A stretch of 64,000 nucleotides of DNA from Cyclobacteriaceae bacterium (lineage in GTDB: Bacteria > Bacteroidota > Bacteroidia > Cytophagales > Cyclobacteriaceae): assembly GCA_016787755.1 (NCBI GenBank), contig JAEUUA010000001.1:268584-332583 (forward strand). The letters run 5' to 3'. The notes beneath the pieces were generated by a model that worked only from the letters and a program-made list of their open reading frames with translations, did not search any database and had not been told where the DNA came from. Position 1 is the stretch's first letter. Every line of letters begins with the position of its first letter. Below are positions 28,158 to 37,466 of the stretch, one piece after another. The translations under genes and the position numbers were made by a program.

Positions 28158-28993
28158 AGCGTGACAGAACTTAGCTTGTGCTGTAAGCCCACCATCAGAA
28201 AACGAGGGATAACTGTAGTATACGTTAGCATAATCTTGTCGGGATCAGTCAAATGATCCAACATGTTCCAATATTTTTTTTCACCGTACTTCTCTATCAC
28301 AATAGCCTTCTTGTCTTCGCGCAACAGATACATACGCATTCCAATGGCATCCGCCTCTGGATGGAATTGTGTACCCATGAATTCTTCATTAAAACGGATT
28401 GCCATAACAGCGCGCTCCAGATCAACATGGGGTCGGTATTTCTCTATACACAACACAGCTCCGCCATCGGATACAATTTTAGATTCATTGGGCTGAATAA
28501 TTTGATAATCCCGGGAGTCAACCGCCCAAAAAGGATCATCTAACGACCGAAATAAAGGGTCGTGATGACCTTCAAAAGTCTTATGCACAGACATCACTCC
28601 GAAAGAAGTAGATTTCCTTTTCGAAACCTCGCCATACCCATACTGCCTGCAGAAAATTTGAAAACTGTGGCAAATTAATAAGACATGTTTTTTGTTCTCA
28701 GGATGTCTTTGATTATTTGCCTTAATCGACTCCATCAGATTGAAAAAGTTTTTCTCCCAAACAGAATCTATACTATCTACCGGATTACCTGGACCACCGG
28801 AGGAGATATAGATATCGTAACCAAGATCTGGAATCTCATTTTTTAAACGAACATCGAACACCCGATAGGTAACGAATAGATGGCAATCAGCTTCGAATTC
28901 TTCAATGAGTTGCTTGATACAACGCATTCCTTCATTAGCCTCTCCATTGTAGAGATCAAGAATTGCAATTTTTATTTGATTTTCCTCGTTCAC
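28154..28993 (-). CDS. Class I glutamine amidotransferase-like protein
   Basis: Protein of 279 residues with the triad layout of class I amidotransferases: Cys in LLICHSFQIF (about residue 109) and His-Glu in TQFHPEAD. An oxyanion-type SSGGPGNP lies near residue 65. The usual GxCxG elbow is changed to ICHSF. About 60 extra residues follow the HPE motif. Such enzymes hydrolyse glutamine to supply ammonia, or hydrolyse gamma-glutamyl bonds. It starts with GTG and sits between the GCS2 ligase and the divergent ATP-grasp gene. Confidence 0.75.
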   Translation of the reverse strand: MNEENQIKIAILDLYNGEANEGMRCIKQLIEEFEADCHLFVTYRVFDVRLKNEIPDLGYDIYISSGGPGNPVDSIDSVWEKNFFNLMESIKANNQRHPENKKHVLLICHSFQIFCRQYGYGEVSKRKSTSFGVMSVHKTFEGHHDPLFRSLDDPFWAVDSRDYQIIQPNESKIVSDGGAVLCIEKYRPHVDLERAVMAIRFNEEFMGTQFHPEADAIGMRMYLLREDKKAIVIEKYGEKKYWNMLDHLTDPDKIMLTYTTVIPRFLMVGLQHKLSSVTL

Positions 28994-29002
28994 GTATATC
29001 TT

Positions 29003-30100
29003 TTAAATTCCACGCAGCGTTTCGTCAGCAATATAATCAACCACTTTTTCCAGGCTGCCTGTTTGTTGATATACCGCCAACTGACGGTCAGCGCCAGTTC
29101 CTTGCTCTAATATTGTGCGAATATAATTGATGGCACTGCGGCTCCCAAGTTCGTCTACCACGTCATCCACAAATTCAAGTAATTCAAGAATAAGCACACG
29201 GGTATCTAACTCAATTTGCTTTCCGAAATCAATCAGTTTACCATCTAATCCATACCGAGATGCGCGCCATTTGTTTTCGTTCAGAAGGGCACGGGTATAT
29301 AAAATAAAGCTCATGTTTTGTAGTCGTAGCTTATAAAGCTTGACAACCAGCGCCTGAAATATGGCCGTAATAGCAATCGTCTCCTCCACCCGCATCGGCA
29401 CATCGCAAATTCTAAATTCGATGGTATCAAAAAATGGATGCACGCGAACATCCCACCAAATTTTTTTGGCATTATCGATACAGTTAGTCTTGATTAAAAG
29501 ATTCACGTAATTTTTAAAATCGTCCCAATTCTCAAATCGATCGGGAATTCCGGTGCGTGGAAATTTATCAAACACTTTTGTGCGATATGATTTAAAGCCT
29601 GTATTGCGACCTTCCCAAAAAGGTGAATTACACGAAAGTGCATACACGTGAGGCAAGAAATAGCGAACAGTATTCTGGATATGAATAGCCATGTTTTTAT
29701 CGGTGATGCCCACATGCACATGAAGACCAAAAATAAGATTGGAACGGGCAGCCTCCTGCATCTCTTGCACAATTTCATCGTACCGGGGATTGGGGGTAAT
29801 TAATTGTTTACTCCAATGTGAAAAAGGGTGTGTACCGGCCGCTCCAATTTTAAGACCCAAGGTTCCGGCTACTTCCGAAACTACTTTACGCAAATGGCTT
29901 ATCTCCTGAAAGGCTTGAGTTACGTCTTTACAAATACCCGTGCCTACCTCTACTACGGCCTGATGCATTTCTGCTTTTACACTGTCTTTGATAACGTGTG
30001 ATGCCAGCTCAACAATTTTTTGATCGTGTGATGCTAACTCCCGCGTGTGCGGATCAATTACCATGTACTCTTCCTCAACTCCCAGTGTAAATTTTTCCAT
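29003..30100 (-). CDS. GCS2 family carboxylate-amine ligase (YbdK-like)
   Basis: Protein of 365 residues of the glutamate-cysteine ligase type 2 family, which activates a carboxylate with ATP and joins it to an amine. Motifs: LGVEEEYMVIDP at residues 6-17, EVGTGICKD near residue 51, the HVHVGI stretch near residue 127, and FRICDVPMRVEE near residue 234. YbdK has weak glutamate-cysteine ligase activity; the true substrate of this member is unknown. It lies in an operon with an ATP-grasp ligase on one side and an amidotransferase on the other. Confidence 0.88.
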   Translation of the reverse strand: MEKFTLGVEEEYMVIDPHTRELASHDQKIVELASHVIKDSVKAEMHQAVVEVGTGICKDVTQAFQEISHLRKVVSEVAGTLGLKIGAAGTHPFSHWSKQLITPNPRYDEIVQEMQEAARSNLIFGLHVHVGITDKNMAIHIQNTVRYFLPHVYALSCNSPFWEGRNTGFKSYRTKVFDKFPRTGIPDRFENWDDFKNYVNLLIKTNCIDNAKKIWWDVRVHPFFDTIEFRICDVPMRVEETIAITAIFQALVVKLYKLRLQNMSFILYTRALLNENKWRASRYGLDGKLIDFGKQIELDTRVLILELLEFVDDVVDELGSRSAINYIRTILEQGTGADRQLAVYQQTGSLEKVVDYIADETLRGI

Positions 30101-30148
30101 ATAGACTTATTTTCACGCAGAGGGCCAAGACCGCTACGTTGATTCAAA

Positions 30149-31174
30149 TTATTTTTTTGCTGACTTCGGCTTGCCTGTTTTCTTAGTTTCTGTTTTTGCT
30201 CCCGGTTTTGCTTTCACTCCCGAACTGCTAAAATTCGAAACCGAGTTTGTAACAAATGTTCCCCACGTGAGATTGTCCCCTCCAGGTTTCAAATTTTGAG
30301 CGCGCTCAACAGCCATCTTAGCAGCATGCTCCACCACCCAATCAAAATTCTCTTGACCCACAGAAGTCACTTCAGCATCGGGAGCCGGGTTACAAAAATC
30401 AATGGCATAGGGTACTCCATTGCGCACTGCCATTTCCACTGTATTAAAATCATACCCTAATGAATTGCAAATCTGCAGAACATAGTCATGCACCATTTTC
30501 AACATCTTAGCAGAGGCTGGTCCGCTTTGACTTTGATACCGTAAATGATGTGGGTTGCGCGGCTCGTATTGCATGATGCGTACATACTTTCTGCCCAGGC
30601 AATAACATCTGAAATAATCCTCAAAAATAATTTCCTCTTGCAGCATCATTACCAATTGGCCCGTCTCGCTGTAAGCCTTAAAGAAATCATCCATGTTATT
30701 GAGTTTGTAAACACTTTTCCAACCGCCACCCGAATGTGGTTTCATATAAGCTGGCCATCCAATGTGTTCAAAGATTTTTTCCCAGCTAAGAGGAAATTTA
30801 AGATTGCTAAAAGAACCATCACTCGTATCCGTGGGTCTTTCATGTGATGGAAGAATGACTGTCTTTGGAACGGGTACTCCTATTTTAACGGCCAGCGCAT
30901 TATTAAAAAACTTTTCATCGGCACTCCACCAAAAAGGATTATTAATTACAGCGGTTCCTGATATGGCTGCATTTTTAAGATACGCACGATAAAAAGGCAC
31001 GTCTTGTGAGATACGATCAATTATTACCGAATAATCCGTAGGCTCGGCTTGCGAAACCATATCGATAAGCACGGGTTCGGCTTTAATATCTTTTACCCCC
31101 ATCTTGTTTACCTGTTCCACAAAGGCTTCGGGAAAGGAGCGCTCCATGCCGTGCAAGATTCCGATCTTTTTCAT
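30149..31174 (-). CDS. ATP-grasp ligase
   Basis: Protein of 341 residues. ATP-grasp core: pre-ATP-grasp domain (1-100), then the phosphate-binding loop in PAYMKPHSGGGWKSVY (about residues 142-157), MMLQEEIIFEDYFRCYCLG, and the metal-binding end (NTVEMAVRNG, YAIDFCNPAPDAE). The last 25 residues are Lys/Thr/Gly-rich and probably disordered. It probably forms an amide or peptide bond through an acyl-phosphate. It lies 48 nt upstream of the GCS2 ligase gene. Confidence 0.8.
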   Translation of the reverse strand: MKKIGILHGMERSFPEAFVEQVNKMGVKDIKAEPVLIDMVSQAEPTDYSVIIDRISQDVPFYRAYLKNAAISGTAVINNPFWWSADEKFFNNALAVKIGVPVPKTVILPSHERPTDTSDGSFSNLKFPLSWEKIFEHIGWPAYMKPHSGGGWKSVYKLNNMDDFFKAYSETGQLVMMLQEEIIFEDYFRCYCLGRKYVRIMQYEPRNPHHLRYQSQSGPASAKMLKMVHDYVLQICNSLGYDFNTVEMAVRNGVPYAIDFCNPAPDAEVTSVGQENFDWVVEHAAKMAVERAQNLKPGGDNLTWGTFVTNSVSNFSSSGVKAKPGAKTETKKTGKPKSAKK

Positions 31175-31186
31175 AATAGTACTGAT

Positions 31187-32110
31187 TTAGTTTTTATTCT
31201 TAATGTCAATAATGATATTTTGAAATTTTACAGATTCTGTCAAGTGTGGATTATGAGCAGAATGAGTAAACCAATATAACTCTTTTCTTTTGCAAATCAC
31301 TTTTTCATAATAGGATTCTGCCAGTTTAAAATGTGTTTGATAATCATTGCGCCCGATCAAAAAATAAATGGGGCAATCCAGTACGGGTGCAAATTCAAAA
31401 AAATTTGTCTCTGATCCTTCGATGAATAGAGAAAGCCAGGTGACAGACCATTGATCCACTTTTGTTCGTGTTGGTGTTGTTGAATTCATTAGCTTACTCA
31501 CCCATTTTCTATGATAGAATAATTGTTCACTATTCTCAAATGGAACTTTCACGTTACCAAGCTCAGTCAATTGAACGGCATTATTTTTATGCGTGGCCTT
31601 TTCTTTCATGACCTCAAGTGAAAGTCGCTCACTTTCTAATTGATTTATCATGGGGCTTATCGCAAAATAACCGGTTAATAAATCGGGTCTGGCAGCGGCT
31701 ACTCGCAGTCCTAAGTATCCACCCCATGAATGTCCTGCCAGGTAAATTTTCTTTTGCTTGTATTTAGCGGATAGATACTCAATCACTTCAATTGCATCCT
31801 TCACAAAAATTGACACCGTAAGTGGTTGTGGTGATTTATTTAATGATAGCGTTTGCCCACTCTCGCGCTGATCCCATAAGACAACAATGAAATGTTTTTT
31901 CAGTTCATTGGTAAATCGACCGGAATACGAAATAGCTGAGTTTCCCGGGCCACCGTGTAGAAAAAGCAAAACGGGTGCATTACTATCCTCCCCTTCAAAC
32001 GATATCCACTGCTTAATTCCACCAATATCAATCGCCTCGCCACCTTTAATGACTGCACCTTGCAGGGTGTGTACCATCAAAATTAAAATGACAGCCGCTC
32101 GGATCCACAT
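31187..32110 (-). CDS. Exported alpha/beta hydrolase, proline iminopeptidase-like
   Basis: Protein of 307 residues with a short hydrophobic N-terminal signal (about residues 3-20). Motifs: FLHGGPGNSAISY (oxyanion region, about residue 52) and the nucleophile elbow GHSWGGYLGL. The HGGPG motif is typical of proline iminopeptidases. The general-base His may be in HSAHNPHLT. It could trim a peptide product. It starts 2 nt after the stop of the esterase gene upstream and ends 12 nt before the ATP-grasp gene. Confidence 0.8.
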   Translation of the reverse strand: MWIRAAVILILMVHTLQGAVIKGGEAIDIGGIKQWISFEGEDSNAPVLLFLHGGPGNSAISYSGRFTNELKKHFIVVLWDQRESGQTLSLNKSPQPLTVSIFVKDAIEVIEYLSAKYKQKKIYLAGHSWGGYLGLRVAAARPDLLTGYFAISPMINQLESERLSLEVMKEKATHKNNAVQLTELGNVKVPFENSEQLFYHRKWVSKLMNSTTPTRTKVDQWSVTWLSLFIEGSETNFFEFAPVLDCPIYFLIGRNDYQTHFKLAESYYEKVICKRKELYWFTHSAHNPHLTESVKFQNIIIDIKNKN

Positions 32111-32112
32111 AC

Positions 32113-32823
32113 TTATTTAATCAATGACAAGTAGTGCGGAAACATTTCGCGCCAGGCAGGCCAATCATGTTGCGCGTTTTGACGAACATCCAACCAATAG
32201 TTAATCCCCTTATTTTGCAACACATTTGCCATTTTTACATTGGCATCCCAACACATATCCTGCGTACCCGTGCCCAACACAACATACATATCTCCAAAAT
32301 AGGGATTGTGCGAATTAGGAATAAAGTCCAGTGGGTTGTTAAAATATACATTGTCATCATAATAGCCATCTAACTGATCTTTAATATCAAAGGCTGCTCC
32401 CATATTAAAAATATATTTTACTACTTCCGGATGTTTGAATCCAAAGTTAGTAGCATGATAGCCGCCAAAACTGCAGCCTGCAGTCGCTACCCGTCCAACT
32501 CCTGTTTCGCGTTGGGCCAAGGGAACCAATTCCTGCAGTAACATTTCATCATACCATATATGATTGCGCACCCGGTCGGCTGGATGAATATTTTTATTAT
32601 ACCAACTTGCTTCGTCAATTCCATCGGGACAGTAAATTTTTACAAGACCTTCATCCAGAAACCAAGACACACTCTCGATCAGTTTAAAATCTTTGTTCTC
32701 ATTAAAGTGCCCCATGGAGGTGGGAAACAAAATAACCGGATAGCCACGAGTGCCAAAGGATAATACTTCTATATCTCTTCCTAACCGGGGTGAATACCAT
32801 TTATGATAATGTTCGTGTGGCAT
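32113..32823 (-). CDS. Esterase-like alpha/beta hydrolase (cytoplasmic)
   Basis: Protein of 236 residues of the putative esterase (esterase D/antigen 85-like) family. The nucleophile elbow is AGCSFGGYHA (about residue 118); the C-terminal His is in NAQHDWPAW. No signal peptide is seen. It is the first gene of the seven-gene minus-strand operon, with a divergent esterase gene upstream. The substrate is unknown; an ester or amide product of the ligases in the same operon is one guess. Confidence 0.8.
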   Translation of the reverse strand: MPHEHYHKWYSPRLGRDIEVLSFGTRGYPVILFPTSMGHFNENKDFKLIESVSWFLDEGLVKIYCPDGIDEASWYNKNIHPADRVRNHIWYDEMLLQELVPLAQRETGVGRVATAGCSFGGYHATNFGFKHPEVVKYIFNMGAAFDIKDQLDGYYDDNVYFNNPLDFIPNSHNPYFGDMYVVLGTGTQDMCWDANVKMANVLQNKGINYWLDVRQNAQHDWPAWREMFPHYLSLIK

Positions 32824-32914
32824 AATGATTCAATTTAAACTTCTATTTTTGTATTCCTATTTGCTTTTAAATTGGGAAATATTGTTGTTATAGTAACTAT
32901 TTAAAGAATTTTAT

Positions 32915-33739
32915 TTGCCGTCATTACCTGCACCATCGCTGTATTCCCTCGAAACCTTAACCAATATTCATTCTAAACTTTTGAATCGGGACACGGTGGT
33001 AGATATTTTTCTGCCTCCCGCATACAAAAGAAGTGAAAAAAAATACCCCTTGCTGATCTTGAATGATGGGCAAGATGGCAAGTCCATTCAACTTAAAGAA
33101 ACGCTGGAATCACTTGTATTGGCAAACGACATAGTGGAAATAATTGTGGTAGGTGTTCACGCTGGCGATCGCATGCAAGAATATGGAGTTGCCCGCAGAG
33201 CGGATTTTAAGAAACGTGGATCAAAAGCAAAAAACTACACTCGGTTTATTTTAACTGAATTGATTCCCTATTTAGAATATCAGTACTCTATTAGCTGTGA
33301 ACCTACCCAACGAGCCATTGCAGGATTTTCATTAGGCGGACTTTCTGCCGTTGATATTGCCTGGCACACTGATTATTTTGGGAAGGTTGGCGCATTTAGC
33401 GGCTCGTTTTGGTGGCGAAAGCGCGATATTACCAGTCGTTTCTATTCTAATCAACAAGATCGAATTATCCATCAACAAATCCGGAGCGGTCGCTTTCAAC
33501 CCGGTCTCAAATTTTGGTTTCAAGCCGGATTGAAAGATGAAGTGAGTGATCGGGATAAAAATGGAGTGATTGATTCAATAGATGACACCCTTGATTTGAT
33601 TGTCGAATTAACCAAAAAAGGATATCGCCCTTTTCATGATATCCAGTATCTTGAAATGGAAAACGGAGAACATAACCTGCCAACCTGGAGCAAAGCAATG
33701 CCCTATTTTTTAAAATGGGCTTTCCCGAAAACTAGCTAA
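32915..33739 (+). CDS. Esterase of the enterochelin-esterase-like family
   Basis: Protein of 274 residues. Features: a substrate-side N-terminus (VVDIFLPPAYKR, YPLLILNDGQD), the nucleophile elbow AGFSLGGLSA (about residues 136-145), and a C-terminal His in ENGEHNLPTW. No ATG is available near the front, so the start is taken as TTG at 32915. It is divergent from the seven-gene operon and is followed 1 nt later by a HAD hydrolase gene. This is the third alpha/beta hydrolase within 2.6 kb. Confidence 0.8.
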   Translation: MPSLPAPSLYSLETLTNIHSKLLNRDTVVDIFLPPAYKRSEKKYPLLILNDGQDGKSIQLKETLESLVLANDIVEIIVVGVHAGDRMQEYGVARRADFKKRGSKAKNYTRFILTELIPYLEYQYSISCEPTQRAIAGFSLGGLSAVDIAWHTDYFGKVGAFSGSFWWRKRDITSRFYSNQQDRIIHQQIRSGRFQPGLKFWFQAGLKDEVSDRDKNGVIDSIDDTLDLIVELTKKGYRPFHDIQYLEMENGEHNLPTWSKAMPYFLKWAFPKTS

Positions 33740-33740
33740 T

Positions 33741-34370
33741 ATGAACAATTCCAAGGACACCATAATTTTTGATTTAGGAGCAGTGCTTATTGATTGGGAT
33801 CCGCGGTATCTCTATCGAAAAATTTATAAAACAGAAGAAGAGATTACCTGGTTTCTGGAAAATATTTGTACCCACGACTGGAATGAGAAGCAAGATGCCG
33901 GCCGTTCGTTTGCTGAGGCTACAGACGAATTGCTTGAAAAATTTCCTGAACATGAATTTGCGATTCGCGCCTGGTATGGCCGCTGGCAAGAAACGATTAA
34001 AGGTCCTATTCAAGGAACAGTGGATATCTTAAAGGAGATTAAAGATCTGGATCAGTATAAGGTATATGCACTTACCAATTGGTCGGGCGAAACATTTCCA
34101 TGGGCTTTAGAGAAATTTGAATTCCTCCAATGGTTTGATGGGATTGTTGTATCGGGTCATGAAAAAACCAGAAAGCCATTTCCTGATTTCTTCCAAATCC
34201 TTTTTGACCGTTATCAAGTAAATCCAAAAACTTCTTTGTTTATTGATGATAACAAAAGAAACATTGAAGGGGGCTTTGCCCTTGGACTGCCGGGCATTCA
34301 TTTTCAATCGCCAGAGCAGTTAAGAGTTGAACTTATTCAGGCAGGCATCATTCCCCACCGAAGGATATAG
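33741..34370 (+). CDS. HAD superfamily hydrolase
   Basis: Protein of 209 residues. HAD motifs in order: FDLGAVLIDWDP (motif I at about residue 10), LTNWSGETF (motif II), Lys in EKTRKPFPDFF (motif III) and FIDDNKRNIEGG (motif IV). The helical cap between motifs I and II puts it in the haloacid dehalogenase-like subgroup. The substrate is unknown; sugar phosphates and nucleotides are typical. It starts 1 nt after the esterase stop, so it shares its transcript. Confidence 0.9.
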   Translation: MNNSKDTIIFDLGAVLIDWDPRYLYRKIYKTEEEITWFLENICTHDWNEKQDAGRSFAEATDELLEKFPEHEFAIRAWYGRWQETIKGPIQGTVDILKEIKDLDQYKVYALTNWSGETFPWALEKFEFLQWFDGIVVSGHEKTRKPFPDFFQILFDRYQVNPKTSLFIDDNKRNIEGGFALGLPGIHFQSPEQLRVELIQAGIIPHRRI

Positions 34371-34446
34371 TCACTCTTGTCTTTCTCTAAGTTTCCTTTT
34401 GTGCCTTCGTGCCTGAGTGATGAAAATATCCTATTTTTAAATCAGT

Positions 34447-35178
34447 ATGAGAAATAGAATTAAGCAACTCCTTGTAATCACTCTACTTAGTTCTTGCAAT
34501 CCCAGGGAGACCAAAGAAGTAAATCTTGTTGCATTATCACACCAGGTTGTTGGAACGTATGAAGCTTCGCTCCCATGTGCAGATTGTGTTTCCATCGAGT
34601 ATCAAATTGAGATTCTTCCTGATTCAACGTTTGCTGAGCATGTAACGTATCTTGGCCGGGAGGATGGCATTTATGAAGTTCACGGAAACTGGACTTTAAC
34701 TGAAGATTCAATCCTTACGGCAAAGGCTGCCTTGGAAGGAGCAAATCTCTTTGTAAGACATGATGGAACGTTACAGTTGATTGAAACGAATGGAACACGA
34801 ACTCATATTCTGCAACGAGCTGGCAAAATTTCAAATCAGCAAACCCTGCTCAACAATACTTGGGTATTGGAAACACTCCGAAGAAAAGAATTGTCGGGTG
34901 AACATTTCAGCAAGGAAAAACCACATCTTGAATTCCGTAACATCGACCATAAAGTATTGGGATTTAGTGGGTGCAATGCGTTGACTGGTCCCTTTACTAT
35001 TAATGGCAATCAAATTTCAATGGGTCCGTTTGAACTCACCCGAATGGCATGCAACGGAATTGATGAGAGATTATTTCTTGACGTAATTCAAGAAACAACC
35101 TCTTATAAAATTAAAGATCTCAACCTTTATCTTTTTGCTGGAAGTAGTGAGCTAGCAAGATTTAAGAAAGTAGATTGA
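34447..35178 (+). CDS. Lipoprotein with NlpE-like and META domains
   Basis: Protein of 243 residues. The signal ends in a lipobox (LLSSC, Cys17). The first domain resembles NlpE N-terminal, with its CxxC in LPCADCVSIEYQ and the YLGRE stretch (about residues 35-80). The second half is a META/HslJ-like domain (NTWVLE near residue 137, LEFRNIDHKVLGFSGCN, RMACNG). Both domains occur in envelope-stress or heat-shock lipoproteins. No Cpx-type sensor is nearby. A terminator follows. Confidence 0.82.
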   Translation: MRNRIKQLLVITLLSSCNPRETKEVNLVALSHQVVGTYEASLPCADCVSIEYQIEILPDSTFAEHVTYLGREDGIYEVHGNWTLTEDSILTAKAALEGANLFVRHDGTLQLIETNGTRTHILQRAGKISNQQTLLNNTWVLETLRRKELSGEHFSKEKPHLEFRNIDHKVLGFSGCNALTGPFTINGNQISMGPFELTRMACNGIDERLFLDVIQETTSYKIKDLNLYLFAGSSELARFKKVD

Positions 35179-35191
35179 ATGATCTGAACTT

Positions 35192-35222
35192 AAAAAATCA
35201 GCAAACGTACTGATTTTTTTAT
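35192..35222 (+). terminator. Rho-independent terminator
   Basis: Stem AAAAAATCAG / CTGATTTTTT with an 8-base loop and a T-run, 14 bases after the NlpE/META gene stop. Confidence 0.85.
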
Positions 35223-35250
35223 ACCCTCAATAAATCATACTTTTGGTGTC

Positions 35251-36108
35251 ATGAATATGCCAACCCTCATTAGTCTACTCTTTCTATTTACATCCGTTTC
35301 CACACAAGCTCAATTGGAGAGCTTAAAGAATTCAACCGGAAAATTTGGTTTTACAAACGAAATAGGAGATTGGATCATTCAGCCCATCTATGATGAGGTT
35401 ATAGAGTTTGATGAGTTGCCCTATACGTTCGCAAAACTCAAAGATAAGTGGGGAATTATAGACCAAAAAGGGCACACCGTTCACCCTTTTGAATATTCAA
35501 AAATAAATAATCTTGATTATGTAGATTCTCAATTATACAGTGTAAGGAAGGACAAGCACTACGGGTTAGTAAATCTGACTGAAGCCAAGCTGCTTACTAA
35601 TTTCGAGTATGACAATAGTTTTTATTTTGATGATGGTCTTTTCTACCAACTAGGTGTGGTTGCCATTGTCTATAAAAACAACAAAGCCGGGTTAATCAAT
35701 ACAAAGGGAATAGAAGTAATTCCTTGTATCTATGACAAAGGAGAAAGTCCGTTCACCAATTTAGAAGATTACTTTTACTTAGTACGGCAAAATGGAAAAG
35801 TAGGATTAATTGACACGGTAGGAAGACAAATTATCCCATGCCGTTATGACAACATTGCGATTTCCAATTCAGTTGATTCAGCTTATGATGTTAGAAAAAA
35901 AGGCAAGTATGGTCTTTGTGATTCTCAGGGGAATGAAGTAATATCTCCGATATATGATAAGCCCTTTTATTTTGAAGGTGAGTACGCAATTGCACGACTA
36001 AAAGGAAAATTTGGAATAATCAATTTAAAAGGAGAAACCATTAAGCCCTTTGCATACTCAAAGGAATCGGAGGCTTTTGAAGAATTAATTAAGCTCTTTG
36101 AGAACTAG
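35251..36108 (+). CDS. Exported WG-repeat protein
   Basis: Protein of 285 residues with a signal peptide (about residues 1-23, ending TQA) and at least six WG-type repeats, seen as recurring 'G(F/I/L)(I/T/C)(N/D)..G..(V/I)(I/H/K)P..YD' stretches such as [28 protein letters not shown] and [12 protein letters not shown] repeats occur in surface or periplasmic proteins with no fixed function. A TACTTTTG box (35238-35245) ends only 5 nt before the ATG, so the leader would be very short, or the second ATG (35257) is used. Confidence 0.85.
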   Translation: MNMPTLISLLFLFTSVSTQAQLESLKNSTGKFGFTNEIGDWIIQPIYDEVIEFDELPYTFAKLKDKWGIIDQKGHTVHPFEYSKINNLDYVDSQLYSVRKDKHYGLVNLTEAKLLTNFEYDNSFYFDDGLFYQLGVVAIVYKNNKAGLINTKGIEVIPCIYDKGESPFTNLEDYFYLVRQNGKVGLIDTVGRQIIPCRYDNIAISNSVDSAYDVRKKGKYGLCDSQGNEVISPIYDKPFYFEGEYAIARLKGKFGIINLKGETIKPFAYSKESEAFEELIKLFEN

Positions 36109-37346
36109 CCTTTCTTAAATTCTAACACGCATTTCTCAATAATATCGCAACACTCATGCAATTGTTCTTCTGTGATTACAAGCGGAGGGGCCAATCGAAT
36201 AATATTTCCATGGGTCGGTTTTGCCAATAATCCGTTCTCTGCAAATTTCAAACAAAGGTTCCAGGCAGTTTCGCTTTGAGGAGAATCATTAATTACAATT
36301 GCATTAAGTAATCCTTTGCCACGCACCAATGTAATCAAGTCACTTTTTGCCTTTAGCGCATTCATCCGGGATCTGAAAACAAGGCCTAAGCGATCCGCAT
36401 TCTCAGCAAGTTTTTCATTCTTCACAACTTCCAAAGCCTCTACAACAACTACTGCTGCTAATGGATTGCCTCCAAAGGTTGATCCATGTTCACCAGGTTG
36501 GATGACAAGCATAATTTCATCATCGGCAAGTACCAATGAAATGGGAAGGACGCCACCGGAAAGTGCTTTTCCTAAAATCAATAAATCAGGTCGAACGCCC
36601 TCATGATCAGACGCCAACATTTTTCCAGTACGTGCAATGCCGGTTTGAATTTCATCCATCATGAGCAACACATTATGCTGCTTGCATAAATCTGCAGCTG
36701 ACTTGAGATAGCCCTCCTTGGGTACATATACACCCGCCTCGCCCTGTATGGGTTCTATCCATAAGCCGCAAACATTTGGATTCGCCAATGAATTTTCAAG
36801 CGCCTGTACATCATCGTACTCAACGATTTCAAACCCCGGCATAAAGGGGCCAAAGTTTTTTCTAGCCAATTGATCTGTAGATGCAGAGATAATAGTTGTT
36901 GTACGACCATGAAAATTCTTCTTGACAACAACAATAATGGCTTGATTATCGGGGATGCCTTTTTTGGTATAGCCCCACTTTCGGGCAAGTTTGATGGCAC
37001 TTTCATTGGCTTCGGCACCGCTATTCATAAATAGAGCCTTGTCATAGCCAAAGGTTTCGCACACATACTTTTCCGCAATCCCTAACTTATCATTATAAAA
37101 CGCCCGCGATGTAAGTGTTAACTCTTTTGCCTGTTCAATCAATGCGTTAATAATCTTTGGGTGGCAATGACCTTGATTAACAGCACTATAGGCTGATAAA
37201 AAGTCATAATACCGCTTCCCGGAAACATCCCACAAAAAAACACCTTCCCCTTTTTGTAAAACCACTTCCAAAGGATGATAATTATGTGCTCCATACTTTT
37301 CTTCCAGTTGGATTGCTTCAAGGCCGAATGTTTTTGTTGAGATCAT
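36105..37346 (-). CDS. rocD: Ornithine aminotransferase
   Basis: PLP-dependent class III aminotransferase that converts ornithine plus 2-oxoglutarate to glutamate semialdehyde plus glutamate. Features: [15 protein letters not shown] start, [14 protein letters not shown] (PLP Asp), [14 protein letters not shown] (PLP Lys) and [12 protein letters not shown]. The ATG at 37346 is preferred over the upstream TTG and gives 413 residues, the normal length. Arginine and ornithine use in this genome thus has an exit to glutamate or proline. Confidence 0.95.
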   Translation of the reverse strand: MISTKTFGLEAIQLEEKYGAHNYHPLEVVLQKGEGVFLWDVSGKRYYDFLSAYSAVNQGHCHPKIINALIEQAKELTLTSRAFYNDKLGIAEKYVCETFGYDKALFMNSGAEANESAIKLARKWGYTKKGIPDNQAIIVVVKKNFHGRTTTIISASTDQLARKNFGPFMPGFEIVEYDDVQALENSLANPNVCGLWIEPIQGEAGVYVPKEGYLKSAADLCKQHNVLLMMDEIQTGIARTGKMLASDHEGVRPDLLILGKALSGGVLPISLVLADDEIMLVIQPGEHGSTFGGNPLAAVVVVEALEVVKNEKLAENADRLGLVFRSRMNALKAKSDLITLVRGKGLLNAIVINDSPQSETAWNLCLKFAENGLLAKPTHGNIIRLAPPLVITEEQLHECCDIIEKCVLEFKKG

Positions 37347-37409
37347 GAGGCTGAGATTCAATGAGTTTTCAAAGTTAATCAATCCGTAACAAAGCGCCTA
37401 AATAGTTCC

Positions 37410-37439
37410 TTGTGGCCAAAATGAAATGAATTAACTTTG
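37410..37439 (+). promoter_or_regulatory. Bacteroidota-type promoter of the RmuC-like gene
   Basis: TTG (37410-37412), exactly 19 bases, then TAACTTTG (37432-37439), a full match to TAnnTTTG. It ends 27 bases before the ATG at 37467. Confidence 0.7.
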
Positions 37440-37466
37440 TCTCATTAATAAACAGCGTTGCGGGGT

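Noticed and set aside
33741..34370. HAD hydrolase as part of the amidoligase operon
   Set aside because: It lies on the opposite strand, with the divergent esterase, so it may only be a neighbour; not counted in the seven-gene operon.
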